Numbered from the stretch's first letter, positions 33,108 to 44,602 are shown. The stretch: DNA of 64,000 bases from Aromatoleum aromaticum EbN1 (GCF_000025965.1 NC_006513.1:2542001-2606000); one strand, 5' to 3'. The notes: generated by a model not told the origin, from the sequence alone. Numbers and translations: made by a program.

Positions 33108-34466
33108 ATGCTCGACAATCTCACTCAGCGTCTGTCCCGGGTCGTCAAGACCCTGCGCGGGCAAGCCCGGCTCACCGAGGACAACATCCAGGAAGCGATG
33201 CGCGAAGTCCGTCTCGCGCTGCTCGAAGCGGATGTCGCGCTGCCGGTGGTCAAGGATTTCGTCGCCCGCGTCCGCGAAAAGGCGGTGGGCCAGGAAGTCA
33301 TCGGCTCCCTCACGCCGGGCCAGGCGCTGGTCGGCGTCGTTCATGACGAACTCAAGACGCTGATGGGCGGCGCCCATGTCGGGCTGAACCTCGCGACCCA
33401 GCCTCCGGCAGTGGTCCTGATGGCCGGCCTGCAGGGCGCCGGCAAGACCACCACCACCGGCAAGCTCGGCAAGCTGCTGCACGAGCGGATGAAGAAAAAA
33501 GTGCTGGCGGTCTCGGCCGACGTGTACCGCCCCGCGGCGATCGAGCAGTTGAAAGCGGTGTCGGCGCAAGCGGGAATCGACTTCTTCCCGTCGACTCCCG
33601 ACCAGAAGCCGGTCGATATCGCGCTCGCCGCGATCGATCACGCGCGCCGCCATTATTACGATGTGGTGCTGCTCGACACCGCCGGCCGCCTGGCGATCGA
33701 CGCGGCGATGATGGACGAGATCAAGGCGCTGCACGCGGCCGCCAAGCCGATCGAGACGCTGTTCGTCGTCGATGCGATGCTCGGCCAGGACGCGGTGAAT
33801 ACCGCCCGCGCGTTCAACGAGGCCTTGCCGCTGACCGGCGTCGTGCTGACGAAGCTCGACGGCGATGCGCGTGGCGGCGCTGCGCTGTCGGTGCGGCACG
33901 TCACCGGGAAACCGCTGAAGTTCGCCGGCGTCGGCGAGAAGCTCAGCGGGCTCGAGGAGTTTCATCCCGAGCGGATGGCGAGCCGCATTCTCGGCATGGG
34001 CGACATCCTCGGTCTCGTCGAGGACGCGCGTCGCGGCGTCGACGAGGACAAGGCGCGCGCCTTCGCGCAGAAGCTCAAGACGGGCAAGGGCTTCGATCTG
34101 AACGACTTCAAGGAGCAGATCGCGCAGATGCGCAAGATGGGCGGCCTGTCGTCGATGATGGAAAAACTGCCCGCACAGTTTGCCCAGGCCGCCGGCAAGC
34201 TGCAGGGCGGGGGCGAGGAAAAGGCGATCGGCCGCATCGAAGGCATCATCAACTCGATGACGGCGGCCGAACGCGCGAAGCCGGAAATCCTCAAGGCGAG
34301 CCGCAAGCGGCGAATTGCCGCGGGCTCCGGGGTCACGGTCCAGGAAGTCAACCGCCTGCTGAACCAGTTCGAGCAGACACAGAAGATGATGAAGCAATTC
34401 TCCAAGGGGGGCATGCAGAAGATGATGCGAGGCATGAAAGGCATGCTGCCGGGCATGATGCGGTGA
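33108..34466 (+). CDS. ffh: Signal recognition particle protein
   Basis: A 452-residue SRP54 GTPase that, with 4.5S RNA, targets nascent membrane proteins to FtsY. The N domain spans residues 1-90. The G domain has GLQGAGKTTTTGKLGK near 106 (G1), LLDTAGRL near 190 (G3) and TKLDGDARGG near 248 (G4). The C-terminal M domain is methionine-rich (MKQFSKGGMQKMMRGMKGML), forming the signal-peptide groove. The length is standard. The frame starts 42 bp from the divergent CcsA-like gene. Confidence 0.96.
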   Translation: MLDNLTQRLSRVVKTLRGQARLTEDNIQEAMREVRLALLEADVALPVVKDFVARVREKAVGQEVIGSLTPGQALVGVVHDELKTLMGGAHVGLNLATQPPAVVLMAGLQGAGKTTTTGKLGKLLHERMKKKVLAVSADVYRPAAIEQLKAVSAQAGIDFFPSTPDQKPVDIALAAIDHARRHYYDVVLLDTAGRLAIDAAMMDEIKALHAAAKPIETLFVVDAMLGQDAVNTARAFNEALPLTGVVLTKLDGDARGGAALSVRHVTGKPLKFAGVGEKLSGLEEFHPERMASRILGMGDILGLVEDARRGVDEDKARAFAQKLKTGKGFDLNDFKEQIAQMRKMGGLSSMMEKLPAQFAQAAGKLQGGGEEKAIGRIEGIINSMTAAERAKPEILKASRKRRIAAGSGVTVQEVNRLLNQFEQTQKMMKQFSKGGMQKMMRGMKGMLPGMMR

Positions 34467-34482
34467 ACCTGCGAGTCGCACA

Positions 34483-35247
34483 ATGAGCGAAATCCTGATT
34501 GCCTTCGGCCGTGCGCTGCGCAGCCTCACCCGCCGCGGCGTGTTGGTGCACCTGCTGTGGCCGAGCGTCGTCGCGCTGCTGCTGTGGATCGGGGCCGCGG
34601 TCTTCCTGTGGACACCGGTGGTCGAAGGCATCATGGCGTGGATCGACAGCTGGGCGTTCGCGCGCGACTGGCTGACCGGCTCCGAAATCGGTGCTGCGAC
34701 GGTGCTGACCCTGGTGAAGATCGCCCTGGTCCTCGCGTTGCTGCCGCTGGTCTATGTGACGGCCGCGCTGCTGGTCGCGGTGTTTGCCTTGCCGATGATC
34801 CTCGAGCGTGTGGCGACGCGGGATTACGCCGATCTCGAGCGGCGAAAAGGCGGCTCGAACCTGGGCAGCGCGTGGAATGCGCTGGTCGCCGGCTTGCTGT
34901 TCCTGCTCGGCCTGCTTGTTTCGTTGCCGTTCTGGCTGATCCCCGGCGTCGGTATCGTGGTTTCGCTGGTGCTGACCGCGTGGCTCAACCAGCGCGCGTT
35001 CGGTTACGACGCGCTGATGCTGCACGCCGACCGCGAGGAACTGGCGCGACTGCCGCGGGTGCTGCGCCCGCCGATGCTGCTGCTCGGCGGCGGCTGCGCG
35101 CTGCTGGCGTATGTGCCGCTGGTGAACCTGCTGGCGCCGGCGTTCTGCGGCCTGGCTTTCGTGCATTTCATGCTCGAATCCTTGCGCCGCGAACGCATCG
35201 CCCGCGGCGTCACGGTGCTCGACGCGCTGCCCGGCGCTCCGTCATAG
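34483..35247 (+). CDS. EI24/CysZ-like membrane protein
   Basis: A 254-residue inner-membrane protein of the EI24 domain family. Membrane segments lie at about residues 20-45, 70-108, 140-170 and 205-225 (LLPLVYVTAALLVAVFALPM; LLFLLGLLVSLPFWLIPGVG). NLLAPAFCGLAFVHFMLES near the end is typical of the family, to which the sulfate-uptake protein CysZ belongs. A specific substrate cannot be inferred. It lies 16 bp after ffh and 10 bp before the next gene, in one rightward operon. Confidence 0.85.
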   Translation: MSEILIAFGRALRSLTRRGVLVHLLWPSVVALLLWIGAAVFLWTPVVEGIMAWIDSWAFARDWLTGSEIGAATVLTLVKIALVLALLPLVYVTAALLVAVFALPMILERVATRDYADLERRKGGSNLGSAWNALVAGLLFLLGLLVSLPFWLIPGVGIVVSLVLTAWLNQRAFGYDALMLHADREELARLPRVLRPPMLLLGGGCALLAYVPLVNLLAPAFCGLAFVHFMLESLRRERIARGVTVLDALPGAPS

Positions 35248-35257
35248 GGAGTCCGTG

Positions 35258-36007
35258 ATGGTTTTCGGCGCAGTCATCATCGGGGACGAGATCCTGTCCG
35301 GGCGACGGGCCGACAAGCATCTGCCCAGGCTCATCGAACTGCTGGGCGTTCGCGGGCTCAAGCTCGGGTGGGCGCGGTATGTCGGCGACGACGCGCTGCG
35401 CCTCGTCGAGACGTTGCGCCAGACTTTCGCGAGCGGCGACATCGTGTTCAGCTTCGGCGGCATCGGCGCGACGCCGGATGATCGCACACGGCAATCGGCC
35501 GCAACGGCCCTGGGGGTGGAGCTGGCGTTGCATCCGCAAGCCGAAGCGCTGATACGCGAGCGGTTCGGCAACGAGATCAACGCGCACCGGCTGCGGATGG
35601 GAATGTTTCCCATCGGGGCTGAAATCGTGCCGAATGCCTATAACCGCATCCCGGGGTTTTCGATCCGGAGCCACTTTTTCATGCCTGGCTTTCCCGTCAT
35701 GGCGTGGCCGATGGTCGAGTGGGTGCTCGATACGCAGTTTCATGCGCTGCACCACGCCAACGATTACGTTGAGGAAGCCATCACCGTATGGGACGCGTAC
35801 GAAGGCCAGCTCATCGACCTGATGGAAAATGTCACGGCCCGCTATCCGGACGCGACACTGTTCAGCCTGCCGACGGTTGCCGCCCCGGGCGAGCGACGTT
35901 CGATCGAGCTCGGTATGAAAGGTGCTGCCGCGTACGTCGCCGCGGCGATGGCGCAGATCCGGCTGGAAGTGGCGGCGCGGGGCTACGAGTGGCAGGACAA
36001 GCGTTGA
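35258..36007 (+). CDS. Molybdopterin-binding (MoaB/CinA N-terminal type) domain protein
   Basis: A 249-residue protein. The MoCF-biosynthesis fold shows FGAVIIGDEILSGRRADKHL at the start and VFSFGGIGATPDDRTRQ near residue 67, the motif that binds molybdopterin in MogA/CinA proteins. NRIPGFSIRSHFFMPGFPVM follows near 129. The C-terminal CinA deamidase domain is absent, so this is a stand-alone domain whose function is unproven. I chose ATG 35258, with AGGGAG upstream, over a GTG one codon earlier. Confidence 0.85.
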   Translation: MVFGAVIIGDEILSGRRADKHLPRLIELLGVRGLKLGWARYVGDDALRLVETLRQTFASGDIVFSFGGIGATPDDRTRQSAATALGVELALHPQAEALIRERFGNEINAHRLRMGMFPIGAEIVPNAYNRIPGFSIRSHFFMPGFPVMAWPMVEWVLDTQFHALHHANDYVEEAITVWDAYEGQLIDLMENVTARYPDATLFSLPTVAAPGERRSIELGMKGAAAYVAAAMAQIRLEVAARGYEWQDKR

Positions 36008-36777
36008 AACCATCGGCGCGCCGTCCAGCCGCGACCGAAGAACGGCGCGTGATCCAGCTCGCGGGGCAGGACGTGCCTTATGTGCTGCGCCGCTCGGTGC
36101 GCCGCACCTTCGCACTCCAAATCGATCATCGCGGCGTCAAAGTGGCGGTGCCCCGGCCGGCGCGCGAGGCGGATGTCGAGCGTTTCATCACCGGGCACCA
36201 GGACTGGCTGCTCGGCAAGCTGGCGGCCCGTCAGGCCCGGTCGGGGCCACTGCCGTTCGAGCCGGTCGATGGCGCGTGCCTGCCGATTCTGGGCGAAAAC
36301 TGCCGCCTGCGCGTCAGCGAACCGGCGCGCTCGTCGCATTGGCGACAAAGTCCCGATGGCACGGAAGAACTCGTCCTCGGAAAGACGCTCGATCCGCGCG
36401 GCGCGACCATTCGCGCGTTGCGCAAGCGTGCGCTGCCCTGGTTTGCCGAGCGCGTGGCCGCCTATTGTCTCAGGCTGGGGCGCAGCACGCCGCCCGTCCG
36501 GCTATCGTCGGCGAGAACGCGCTGGGGCAGCTGCAGTTCGGTCAGCGGCATTCGCCTGCACTGGCGGTTGATCCATCTGCCTCCCGAACTCATCGACTAC
36601 GTCGTCGCCCACGAGGTGGCGCATCTGGTCGAAATGAATCACTCGCCGCGATTCTGGGCCGTGGTCGCGCAGCTTTATCCGGACTGGAAAACCGCCCGCA
36701 CCCGGCTGCGGGCGGCCGGACGAACGCTGCCTCTCATCGAGCCCGGAAGCGGTGACGAACCCCTGAACGAAGACTGA
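36004..36777 (+). CDS. YgjP-like zinc metallopeptidase domain protein
   Basis: A 257-residue protein with the YgjP/SprT-like zinc signature VVAHEVAHLVEMNHSPRFW near residue 203: HExxH plus a downstream His. RTRWGSCSSVSGIRLHWRLI precedes it, as is typical of this family (formerly DUF45). I start at TTG 36004, which overlaps the preceding stop (TTGA). A GTG at 36049, fifteen codons later, is the alternative. No signal peptide is present, so it is cytoplasmic. The substrate is unknown. Confidence 0.85.
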   Translation: MKPSARRPAATEERRVIQLAGQDVPYVLRRSVRRTFALQIDHRGVKVAVPRPAREADVERFITGHQDWLLGKLAARQARSGPLPFEPVDGACLPILGENCRLRVSEPARSSHWRQSPDGTEELVLGKTLDPRGATIRALRKRALPWFAERVAAYCLRLGRSTPPVRLSSARTRWGSCSSVSGIRLHWRLIHLPPELIDYVVAHEVAHLVEMNHSPRFWAVVAQLYPDWKTARTRLRAAGRTLPLIEPGSGDEPLNED

Positions 36778-36786
36778 GGACTGCTG

Positions 36787-37170
36787 ATGCGAATTCTTCA
36801 CACAATGCTGCGAGTGGGCGATCTGGACCGTTCGATCGCTTTCTATACCGAAGTTCTCGGCATGCGCCTGCTGCGGCGCCAGGACTATCCGGAAGGAAAA
36901 TTCACGCTCGCGTTCGTCGGTTACGGGGATGAGGCCGACAACGCGGTGATCGAGCTCACGTACAACTGGGAGGTATCGTCCTATGACCTCGGCAACGGCT
37001 TCGGCCACATCGCGCTGGCTGTCCCGGATGCCCGGCGGGCCTGCGACGATATTCGTGCCCGCGGCGGCAAAGTCGTGCGCGAGGCCGGCCCGATGAAGCA
37101 TGGCAATACGGTGATCGCTTTCGTCGAGGATCCGGACGGCTACAAGATCGAACTGATCGAGCGCAGCTGA
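36787..37170 (+). CDS. gloA: Lactoylglutathione lyase (glyoxalase I)
   Basis: A 127-residue metalloenzyme converting the methylglyoxal-glutathione hemithioacetal to S-lactoylglutathione. Metal ligands are predicted at His5 (RILHTMLRV), Glu56 (AVIELTYNW), His74 (GFGHIALAV) and Glu122 (YKIELIE). [16 protein letters not shown] and [11 protein letters not shown] are family signatures. The compact length matches the Ni-dependent bacterial type. It follows the YgjP-like gene by 9 bp. Confidence 0.95.
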   Translation: MRILHTMLRVGDLDRSIAFYTEVLGMRLLRRQDYPEGKFTLAFVGYGDEADNAVIELTYNWEVSSYDLGNGFGHIALAVPDARRACDDIRARGGKVVREAGPMKHGNTVIAFVEDPDGYKIELIERS

Positions 37171-37180
37171 ACTGCCCGCC

Positions 37181-38179
37181 TCAGCCGCTGCGGCGAACTG
37201 CCGCCACCGTTTCCTCGTCGAGCGCTCCGCCGCAACTCGAACCCTGTCCGGCCGTGCACCCGTAGCAGTGGTCGGCCACGCGGATCGGTCGTCCTGCAAG
37301 GGCGGCCGCCGTGGCGGATGTGACGTGCAGCCGATTGTCCGTGCTACCGGCAATCGGCAGCCCCAGTTGCTGATTGAAGTCGCAGTCGTACAGGTAACCC
37401 TGCCAGTCGACGCTCAACAGCGTGCGGCACATCACGTGAGCGAGGTTTTCGTCGTGATGTGCGTCACGCAGCGTGCGCATGTACGTGTTGAAGTGGCCTT
37501 TCGAGATCAACTGGCTGCCGAAACGCTGGATCGGCATGTTGGCCAGCGTGAAGAGTTGGTTGAAAAATATCCCGAAACGCTCGCCGAGATGCCGCCTGTA
37601 CGAGGCTTCCAGGTCGGCCTGGGGCGGGGGCAGACTTGCGCCCTGCGGGTTGTAGACGAGGTTCAGGACTAAGCTGCTACCGACCGCTCCATATCCCAGC
37701 CGATTGAGTCGGACGAGACCGCGCAGGCTCGCATCGAACACGCCCTTGCCGCGCTGCCGATCGACGTTGTCCTCGAGATAGCAGGGCAGCGAGGCCACGA
37801 CTTCGACGCGGTGAGCGGCGAGAAAGTCAGCCAGGTCTTCGCAACCCGGCTCTTCGAGGACGGTGAGATTGCAGCGATCGATGACGTGCAGGCCACGTGC
37901 GCGCGCGGCGGCGACGAGGCGCCGGAACTGCGGATTCAGTTCCGGTGCGCCACCGGTCAGGTCGATGGTCTTGATGTCGGGGCTCGCCGCCGCAAAAGCG
38001 AGGACGGCGTCGACGGTTGCAGCAGTCATCGCCTCCTTGCGGCTCGGGCCGGCATTGACATGGCAATGTACGCAGCTCTGGTTGCAGCGGTAGCCGAGGT
38101 TCACCTGCAGAGTCTCGACTGCCCTGCGTTTCAGCGGCGGGAAATCGGTGCGGGCCAGAAAGGGCAGGGTGGCATGCAT
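37181..38179 (-). CDS. arsS: Arsenosugar biosynthesis radical SAM protein ArsS-type
   Basis: A 332-residue radical SAM enzyme. The [4Fe-4S]-binding CNQSCVHCHVNAGP lies near residue 33, with TIDLTGGAPELNPQF following as the SAM-binding GGE-like motif. A C-terminal Cys-rich segment (HCYGCTAGQGSSCGG) suits an auxiliary cluster in the DUF3641 domain. In cyanobacteria the family is implicated in arsenosugar assembly. No arsM methyltransferase is adjacent here, so the substrate is uncertain. It converges on gloA with 10 bp between stops. Confidence 0.85.
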   Translation of the reverse strand: MHATLPFLARTDFPPLKRRAVETLQVNLGYRCNQSCVHCHVNAGPSRKEAMTAATVDAVLAFAAASPDIKTIDLTGGAPELNPQFRRLVAAARARGLHVIDRCNLTVLEEPGCEDLADFLAAHRVEVVASLPCYLEDNVDRQRGKGVFDASLRGLVRLNRLGYGAVGSSLVLNLVYNPQGASLPPPQADLEASYRRHLGERFGIFFNQLFTLANMPIQRFGSQLISKGHFNTYMRTLRDAHHDENLAHVMCRTLLSVDWQGYLYDCDFNQQLGLPIAGSTDNRLHVTSATAAALAGRPIRVADHCYGCTAGQGSSCGGALDEETVAAVRRSG

Positions 38180-38182
38180 GGT

Positions 38183-38545
38183 TCAGCGTGTGGTCGTTCT
38201 GCAGGAAGCGGCTGCGAGGGCAGATACCGCTGCGGCGAGGTTCGTTGGGTCGAGGTGTTGCCGGATCCGATCGACTCCTCCTTGTCTTCGTCGCGCAACC
38301 GGATCCGGTTTCAAGTTTCCTTCACTGCGGCTCCGCACGCAATGGCATTTCACTTCGATTGACCGGAACGGACTCGGCAGCGATCGGCAGTTGAAGAAGT
38401 GGAAGCTTTCGACCATCCTGAAGAGGTCGGCCGCCATGCGCTTCTCCCGATGAATGCATTGGCGGAACTCTTCCACCGTCCGGTAGTGTCCACGCTTGCA
38501 GCATGCGTGACACGTAACGGAGCGCAAGTTACAGGAAGCCTCCAT
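38183..38545 (-). CDS. Doubtful Cys-rich ORF in the 364-bp gap before cfa
   Basis: The gap 38180-38543 holds no standard gene. On the minus strand a 120-residue frame starts at an ATG (38543-38545) overlapping the cfa start codon and ends 4 bp before arsS. Its first half (VTCHACCKRGHYRTVEEF, MAADLFRMVESFHFFNC) looks protein-like and Cys-rich. The second half is Arg/Ala-rich and resembles a chance frame. Its position would let it be co-transcribed with arsS. No ribosome-binding site is visible. Confidence 0.25.
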   Translation of the reverse strand: MEASCNLRSVTCHACCKRGHYRTVEEFRQCIHREKRMAADLFRMVESFHFFNCRSLPSPFRSIEVKCHCVRSRSEGNLKPDPVARRRQGGVDRIRQHLDPTNLAAAVSALAAASCRTTTR

Positions 38546-39731
38546 GTCCGACCCGACATCCAGCGAGCGCCGTGAACATAATGTCAGCGAGGAATCCCGC
38601 CTCCACCAGATGCTGGTGGAACTGCTGGAGAAAGCTGACGTACGCATCGGCGGCGATCGTCCGTGGGATATCCGCGTATTCGACGGAAAGGTTCCCGAGC
38701 GGGTTTTTTCGATGGGCAACGTGGGTCTCGGCGAGGCCTACATGGATGGCCACTGGGAAGCCGACCGGCTCGACGAGTTCTTCAGCCATATTCTGCGCGC
38801 CCATCTGGACCGGAAAGTGCAACCGCTGCGCTTGGCGTTCCATGGACTGCGCGCACGCCTGCTCAACCGGCAAAGCCTGAAGCGGGCCTGGCGAGTGGGC
38901 GAGGCGCATTACGATCTGGGCAACGATTTCTACGCGGCGATGCTTGATCCCCGCATGACATACAGTTGCGCCTACTGGGAGGGTGCGAGCGACCTCGCGC
39001 AGGCGCAGGAAGCCAAGCTCGACCTCATCTGCCGCAAGCTCGGCCTCGAACCTGGCATGCGGCTGCTCGACATCGGCTGTGGCTGGGGGAGTCTGATGGG
39101 GTATGCGGCGGAGCGCTACGGAGTCGAGTGCGTCGGGATCACGATATCGAAGGAGCAGGCCGCATGGGCGCAGCAGCGCTACGCTGGCCTGCCGCTGGAG
39201 TTTCGCCTGCAGGACTACCGGTCGGTCGACGAGCGCTTCGACCGCATCGCCAGCGTCGGCATGTTCGAGCATGTCGGACGCAAGAATTACCGCATTTTCA
39301 TGGAAGTTGCGCGCCGTTGTCTCACTGACGACGGATTGTTCCTGCTTCACTCGATCGGCAAGAACCAGCGCGACCTGGTTTCCGACGCCTGGGTGGACAA
39401 ATACATTTTCCCCAACGGCGAGCTTCCGTCGGTCGGCCAGATCGGCGACGCGGTCGACGATCTCTTCGTCGTCGAGGACCTGCACAGCTTCGGTGCTGAC
39501 TATGACAGAACGCTCATGGTCTGGTATGACAACTTCGAAGCCGCGTGGCCGCGCTTCAGGGACCGGCTCGGCGAGCGCTTCCGCCGCATGTGGCGTTACT
39601 ACCTCCTGTCCTTCGCCGGCGCATTCCGTGCCCGCGACATACAGCTGTGGCAGTGGGTATTTTCGCCGGAAGGCGTCCCCGGAGGATACCGGCGCCCCGG
39701 TACCAAGACGGTGGCAAGGGACGGCGCCTGA
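38544..39731 (+). CDS. cfa: Cyclopropane-fatty-acyl-phospholipid synthase family methyltransferase
   Basis: A 395-residue SAM-dependent enzyme that adds a methylene bridge to unsaturated acyl chains of membrane lipids. The N-terminal domain (MGNVGLGEAYMDGHWE near residue 54) precedes the Rossmann methyltransferase with LLDIGCGWGSLMGYAAERYG near 173. HYDLGNDFYAAMLDPRMTYSCAYW near 121 and FEHVGRKNYRIFM near 242 are signature regions. It starts after ACAGGAAGCCTCC. The length matches E. coli Cfa. Confidence 0.93.
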   Translation: MSDPTSSERREHNVSEESRLHQMLVELLEKADVRIGGDRPWDIRVFDGKVPERVFSMGNVGLGEAYMDGHWEADRLDEFFSHILRAHLDRKVQPLRLAFHGLRARLLNRQSLKRAWRVGEAHYDLGNDFYAAMLDPRMTYSCAYWEGASDLAQAQEAKLDLICRKLGLEPGMRLLDIGCGWGSLMGYAAERYGVECVGITISKEQAAWAQQRYAGLPLEFRLQDYRSVDERFDRIASVGMFEHVGRKNYRIFMEVARRCLTDDGLFLLHSIGKNQRDLVSDAWVDKYIFPNGELPSVGQIGDAVDDLFVVEDLHSFGADYDRTLMVWYDNFEAAWPRFRDRLGERFRRMWRYYLLSFAGAFRARDIQLWQWVFSPEGVPGGYRRPGTKTVARDGA

Positions 39732-39820
39732 AAACCGGGAAAATGCATCGAAGCGCGGATCCGCGATGGGCGAAAGCACAACGCCAACCCCGAAGGATTG
39801 GCGCAAGTGCCTGATTCTCA

Positions 39821-39896
39821 TGGTGGGCCCAGCAGGACTCGAACCTGCAACCAAAGGATTATGAGTCCTCTGCTCTAACCATTGAGCTATGGGCCC
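39821..39896 (-). tRNA. tRNA with CAT anticodon, tRNA-Ile2 type
   Basis: A full cloverleaf of 76 nt with encoded CCA. The acceptor stem is GGGCCCA/TGGGCCC, the anticodon loop is CTCATAA with anticodon CAT (39861-39863 on the plus strand), and the T-arm has GGTTCGAGTCC. The D-arm and variable region resemble E. coli ileX (tRNA-Ile2, whose C34 becomes lysidine and reads AUA) more than elongator or initiator Met tRNAs. It follows rpoD in the same direction. Confidence 0.88.
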
Positions 39897-39904
39897 GGAA
39901 AGGG

Positions 39905-39928
39905 GTGCCCGTCACGGGGACGGGCGAG
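39905..39928 (-). terminator. Weak hairpin after rpoD
   Basis: On the minus strand GCCCGT pairs with ACGGGC around a 7-nt loop, followed by ACCCCTTTCC. The T-tract is poor, so read-through into the tRNA is possible. Confidence 0.4.
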
Positions 39929-39940
39929 GGAGGAGGAAGA

Positions 39941-41932
<1,992 letters not shown>

Positions 41933-41981
41933 GGTACTCCTTGGTTCGGGCGGGAAATGAATTGGGTAACCAGCAATGTTA

Positions 41982-43811
41982 CTAAAAATCTTGGACTTTG
42001 CCGAGATTGACGAGGTTCATTTTTTCGATTAGCAACGCTGCAAGCCGGTGCCGCTCGATCGACGACAGGCCGGATTCCCGCTCGCGGGCGGTCAGCCCGT
42101 CGATTTCACGGGCGATCGTGTCGGCGTGCAGCTTGCGCAGCGTGTCCTCGAAAAGCACCTCGACGACCGCCTCGTCGAACTCTGCGTCCACAAGCTCGCC
42201 CGCGGTTTTCGCCAGCGTTTCCCCGTGCGGGGTTTCCCTGAAGCGTTCGACCAGTGCGCCGAGTCCGACGTTCGCTGCGAGATCACCGGTGTTTGTGGCG
42301 TCGATGATTGCGACCAGCGCTTCGCCCTCTGCGTTCATTGTCGGGACGAGGTCGACCGGCAGTCGCGCTGCCAAGGCGGGGTGCTGGAGCACGAGCCGCA
42401 AGAGCGTGCCCACGGTCGAAGGCGGTTTGCGCCGGGGACGCATTCCCGGGGTCAATCGGCGCGGGGGGGCGGCGGCAGGGTGATGGTGTGGACCAGCGGC
42501 GGCGTGCTCGCCGGGCCGTTCGCGACCCTCTTCCGACAGCCCATACGCACGCTCGATTTCGCTCTGGCTGAACTGGCATGCTTCGGCGATCGACTTCACG
42601 ATCTGCAGCCGCAGCATTGGCGCGGTGATCCGGGTGACGAGCGGTTTCGCTTCATGGACGAGTCGTGCGCGCCCTTCTGCAGTATCGAGCGCGCAATTCG
42701 ACTGCAGTTCGCGCAGCAGGAAATTCGTCAGCGTCGTCGCGGCGCCAGCGGCCTGGCGGAACGCATCGGCACCGTGAGCGCGCACGAACGAATCGGGGTC
42801 GTGTTGCTCGGGCAAGAACAGAAAGGCGAGGGTGACGTCGTCGCGCAGGGCTTCGAGCGACGATTCGAGCGCCCGTCGAGCGGCCTTGCGCCCCGCTGCG
42901 TCGCCGTCGAAGCAGAACACGATGCGTTGGGACTGTCGCAGCAGCACATTGATGTGGTGCGTCGTTGTCGCAGTGCCGAGTGTCGCGACCGAATTGCCGA
43001 TGCCGTGCTGGGCGAGCGCCACGACGTCCATGTAGCCTTCGACGACGATCGCATGGCCCGCATCACGGATCGATTTCTGCGCCTGGAGCAGCCCGTAGAG
43101 TTCGCGGCCTTTTTCGAACAGCGGGGTTTCCGGCGAGTTAAGGTACTTCGGTTCGCCGCTGTCCAGAACGCGCCCGCCGAACGCGATGACGCGCCCGCGC
43201 CGGTCCTGGATCGGGAACACGATCCGGTTGCGGAAGCGGTCGTAGCGTCGTCCGGCTTCATTCTCGATCACGAGTCCGGCTTCGAGCAGTGCCTTCGCAT
43301 CGTAGTCGGGGAAGATGCTGCGCAGGCCCTGCCAGTCGTCGGGCGCATAGCCGATGCCGAAGCGCGCAGCGATTTCACCGCTGACGCCGCGTCTTTTGAG
43401 GTAGTCGATCGCCGCGGACGCCTGCCTGAGCTGGTCGCGGTAGTGTCGCGCCGCGACGGTCATCGCCTCGATCAGCGCTGCGTGCGCGGGGTTCTTGTCG
43501 TTACGGGGATTCGGGCCGCGTTCCTGCGGGACCTGCAGGCCTGCCTGGGCGGCGAGTTCCTTGACTGCCTCGACGAACGGCAGCCCGCTGTATTCCATCA
43601 GGAATCCGACGGCACTGCCGTGGGCGCCACAGCCGAAGCAGTGGTAGAACTGCTTGGTCGGGCTGACCGAGAACGAGGGCGACTTCTCGCCGTGGAACGG
43701 GCAGCAGGCGAAGTAGTTGGCGCCGCCTTTTTTCAGCGGCAGGTGGCGCTCGATGACGTCGACGATGTCGACCCGGGCGAGCAGATCCTGAATGAACGAC
43801 TGCGGAATCAT
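41982..43811 (-). CDS. dnaG: DNA primase
   Basis: A 609-residue replication primase. The N-terminal zinc finger [13 protein letters not shown] ... [11 protein letters not shown] lies near residues 37-62. The TOPRIM core has [15 protein letters not shown] near 260 and [18 protein letters not shown] near 300. A Pro/His-rich linker (about 430-455) precedes the C-terminal DnaB-interacting domain. The length is normal. It lies between yqeY and rpoD in the same direction. Confidence 0.96.
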   Translation of the reverse strand: MIPQSFIQDLLARVDIVDVIERHLPLKKGGANYFACCPFHGEKSPSFSVSPTKQFYHCFGCGAHGSAVGFLMEYSGLPFVEAVKELAAQAGLQVPQERGPNPRNDKNPAHAALIEAMTVAARHYRDQLRQASAAIDYLKRRGVSGEIAARFGIGYAPDDWQGLRSIFPDYDAKALLEAGLVIENEAGRRYDRFRNRIVFPIQDRRGRVIAFGGRVLDSGEPKYLNSPETPLFEKGRELYGLLQAQKSIRDAGHAIVVEGYMDVVALAQHGIGNSVATLGTATTTHHINVLLRQSQRIVFCFDGDAAGRKAARRALESSLEALRDDVTLAFLFLPEQHDPDSFVRAHGADAFRQAAGAATTLTNFLLRELQSNCALDTAEGRARLVHEAKPLVTRITAPMLRLQIVKSIAEACQFSQSEIERAYGLSEEGRERPGEHAAAGPHHHPAAAPPRRLTPGMRPRRKPPSTVGTLLRLVLQHPALAARLPVDLVPTMNAEGEALVAIIDATNTGDLAANVGLGALVERFRETPHGETLAKTAGELVDAEFDEAVVEVLFEDTLRKLHADTIAREIDGLTARERESGLSSIERHRLAALLIEKMNLVNLGKVQDF

Positions 43812-43848
43812 GACCGGGCGCCTGCCCGCCCGCTGGGGCGGCAGGCAA

Positions 43849-44295
43849 TCAGTTCGTCAGCCTCGCGCGCACCCGGCGCGACGCTTCAGTCATGTCGGCA
43901 CGGCCCGCCAGGCGTGGCTTCAGCAGCGCCATCACGCGTCCCATGTCAGCAGGACCCGTGGCGCCGGATTCGCCGACGGCAGCGGCAATCGCCTCGTCGA
44001 GTTCGGCATCGGACAGCGGCTCGGGAAGATAGGCTGACAGCACCTCGATCTCGAAGCGCTCGCCGGCAGCCAGTTCGGGTCGATTTGCGGCTTCGTACTG
44101 GCTGGCTGCGTCGCGCCGTTGCTTGACCAGTTTTTCGACGGTGGCGGTGATCGCCGCATCGTCGAGTTCGACGCGCTCGTCGATCTCGCGCTGCTTGACT
44201 GCAGCGACCAGCAGACGGATCGCGGACAGGCGCGCGCTATCCTTTGCGCGCAGTGCCGCCTTCATGTCGTCCTGGATGCGTTCCTTGAGAGACAT
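43849..44295 (-). CDS. yqeY: GatB/YqeY domain protein
   Basis: A 148-residue protein with the helical YqeY fold: SLKERIQDDMKAALRAKDSA at the start, LSAIRLLVAAVKQREIDER, then a C-terminal DMGRVMALLKPRLAGRADM segment similar to the tail of GatB. It is frequently encoded between rpsU and dnaG, as here. A tRNA-related role is suspected from the GatB similarity but not shown. Confidence 0.93.
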   Translation of the reverse strand: MSLKERIQDDMKAALRAKDSARLSAIRLLVAAVKQREIDERVELDDAAITATVEKLVKQRRDAASQYEAANRPELAAGERFEIEVLSAYLPEPLSDAELDEAIAAAVGESGATGPADMGRVMALLKPRLAGRADMTEASRRVRARLTN

Positions 44296-44315
44296 GATGT
44301 ACTCCAGTTCGAAAA

Positions 44316-44363
44316 TGCAAAAGCCACGCCGGGCACGAATCCTGTGACTCGTGCCCGGCGTGG
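44316..44363 (-). terminator. Strong intrinsic terminator/attenuator between rpsU and yqeY
   Basis: On the minus strand a 14-bp GC-rich stem (CCACGCCGGGCACG paired with CGTGCCCGGCGTGG) and a short loop are followed by CTTTTGC. It lies 27 bp after the rpsU stop and would reduce read-through from rpsU into yqeY-dnaG-rpoD, as in the classical macromolecular-synthesis operon. Confidence 0.85.
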
Positions 44364-44389
44364 TGCCGGCCGGCTGAACCGGTGACGGA

Positions 44390-44602
44390 TCAGTACAGCT
44401 TCGGCGGCAGGGTCTGGCTACGCAGGCGCTTGTGGTTGCGCTTGACTGCGGCGGCCGACTTGCGCTTGCGTTCCGCGGTAGGCTTTTCGTAGAACTCGCG
44501 GGCGCGAAGCTCAGTCAGCAAACCGGTTTTTTCGATGGTGCGCTTGAAGCGGCGAATGGCGACTTCAAACGGCTCGTTTTCCTTGACGCGAATACCCGGC
44601 AT
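44390..44602 (-). CDS. rpsU: 30S ribosomal protein S21
   Basis: A 70-residue basic protein. [20 protein letters not shown] at the start and the Arg/Lys-rich tail ([17 protein letters not shown]) are diagnostic of S21, which helps 30S subunits base-pair with Shine-Dalgarno sequences. The frame is open upstream to 44842, but S21 starts at 44602. It is the first gene of the rpsU-yqeY-dnaG-rpoD block, with a strong terminator behind it. Confidence 0.97.

Noticed and set aside
42048-44126. 692-residue open frame on the plus strand
   Set aside because: An antisense shadow of dnaG and yqeY.
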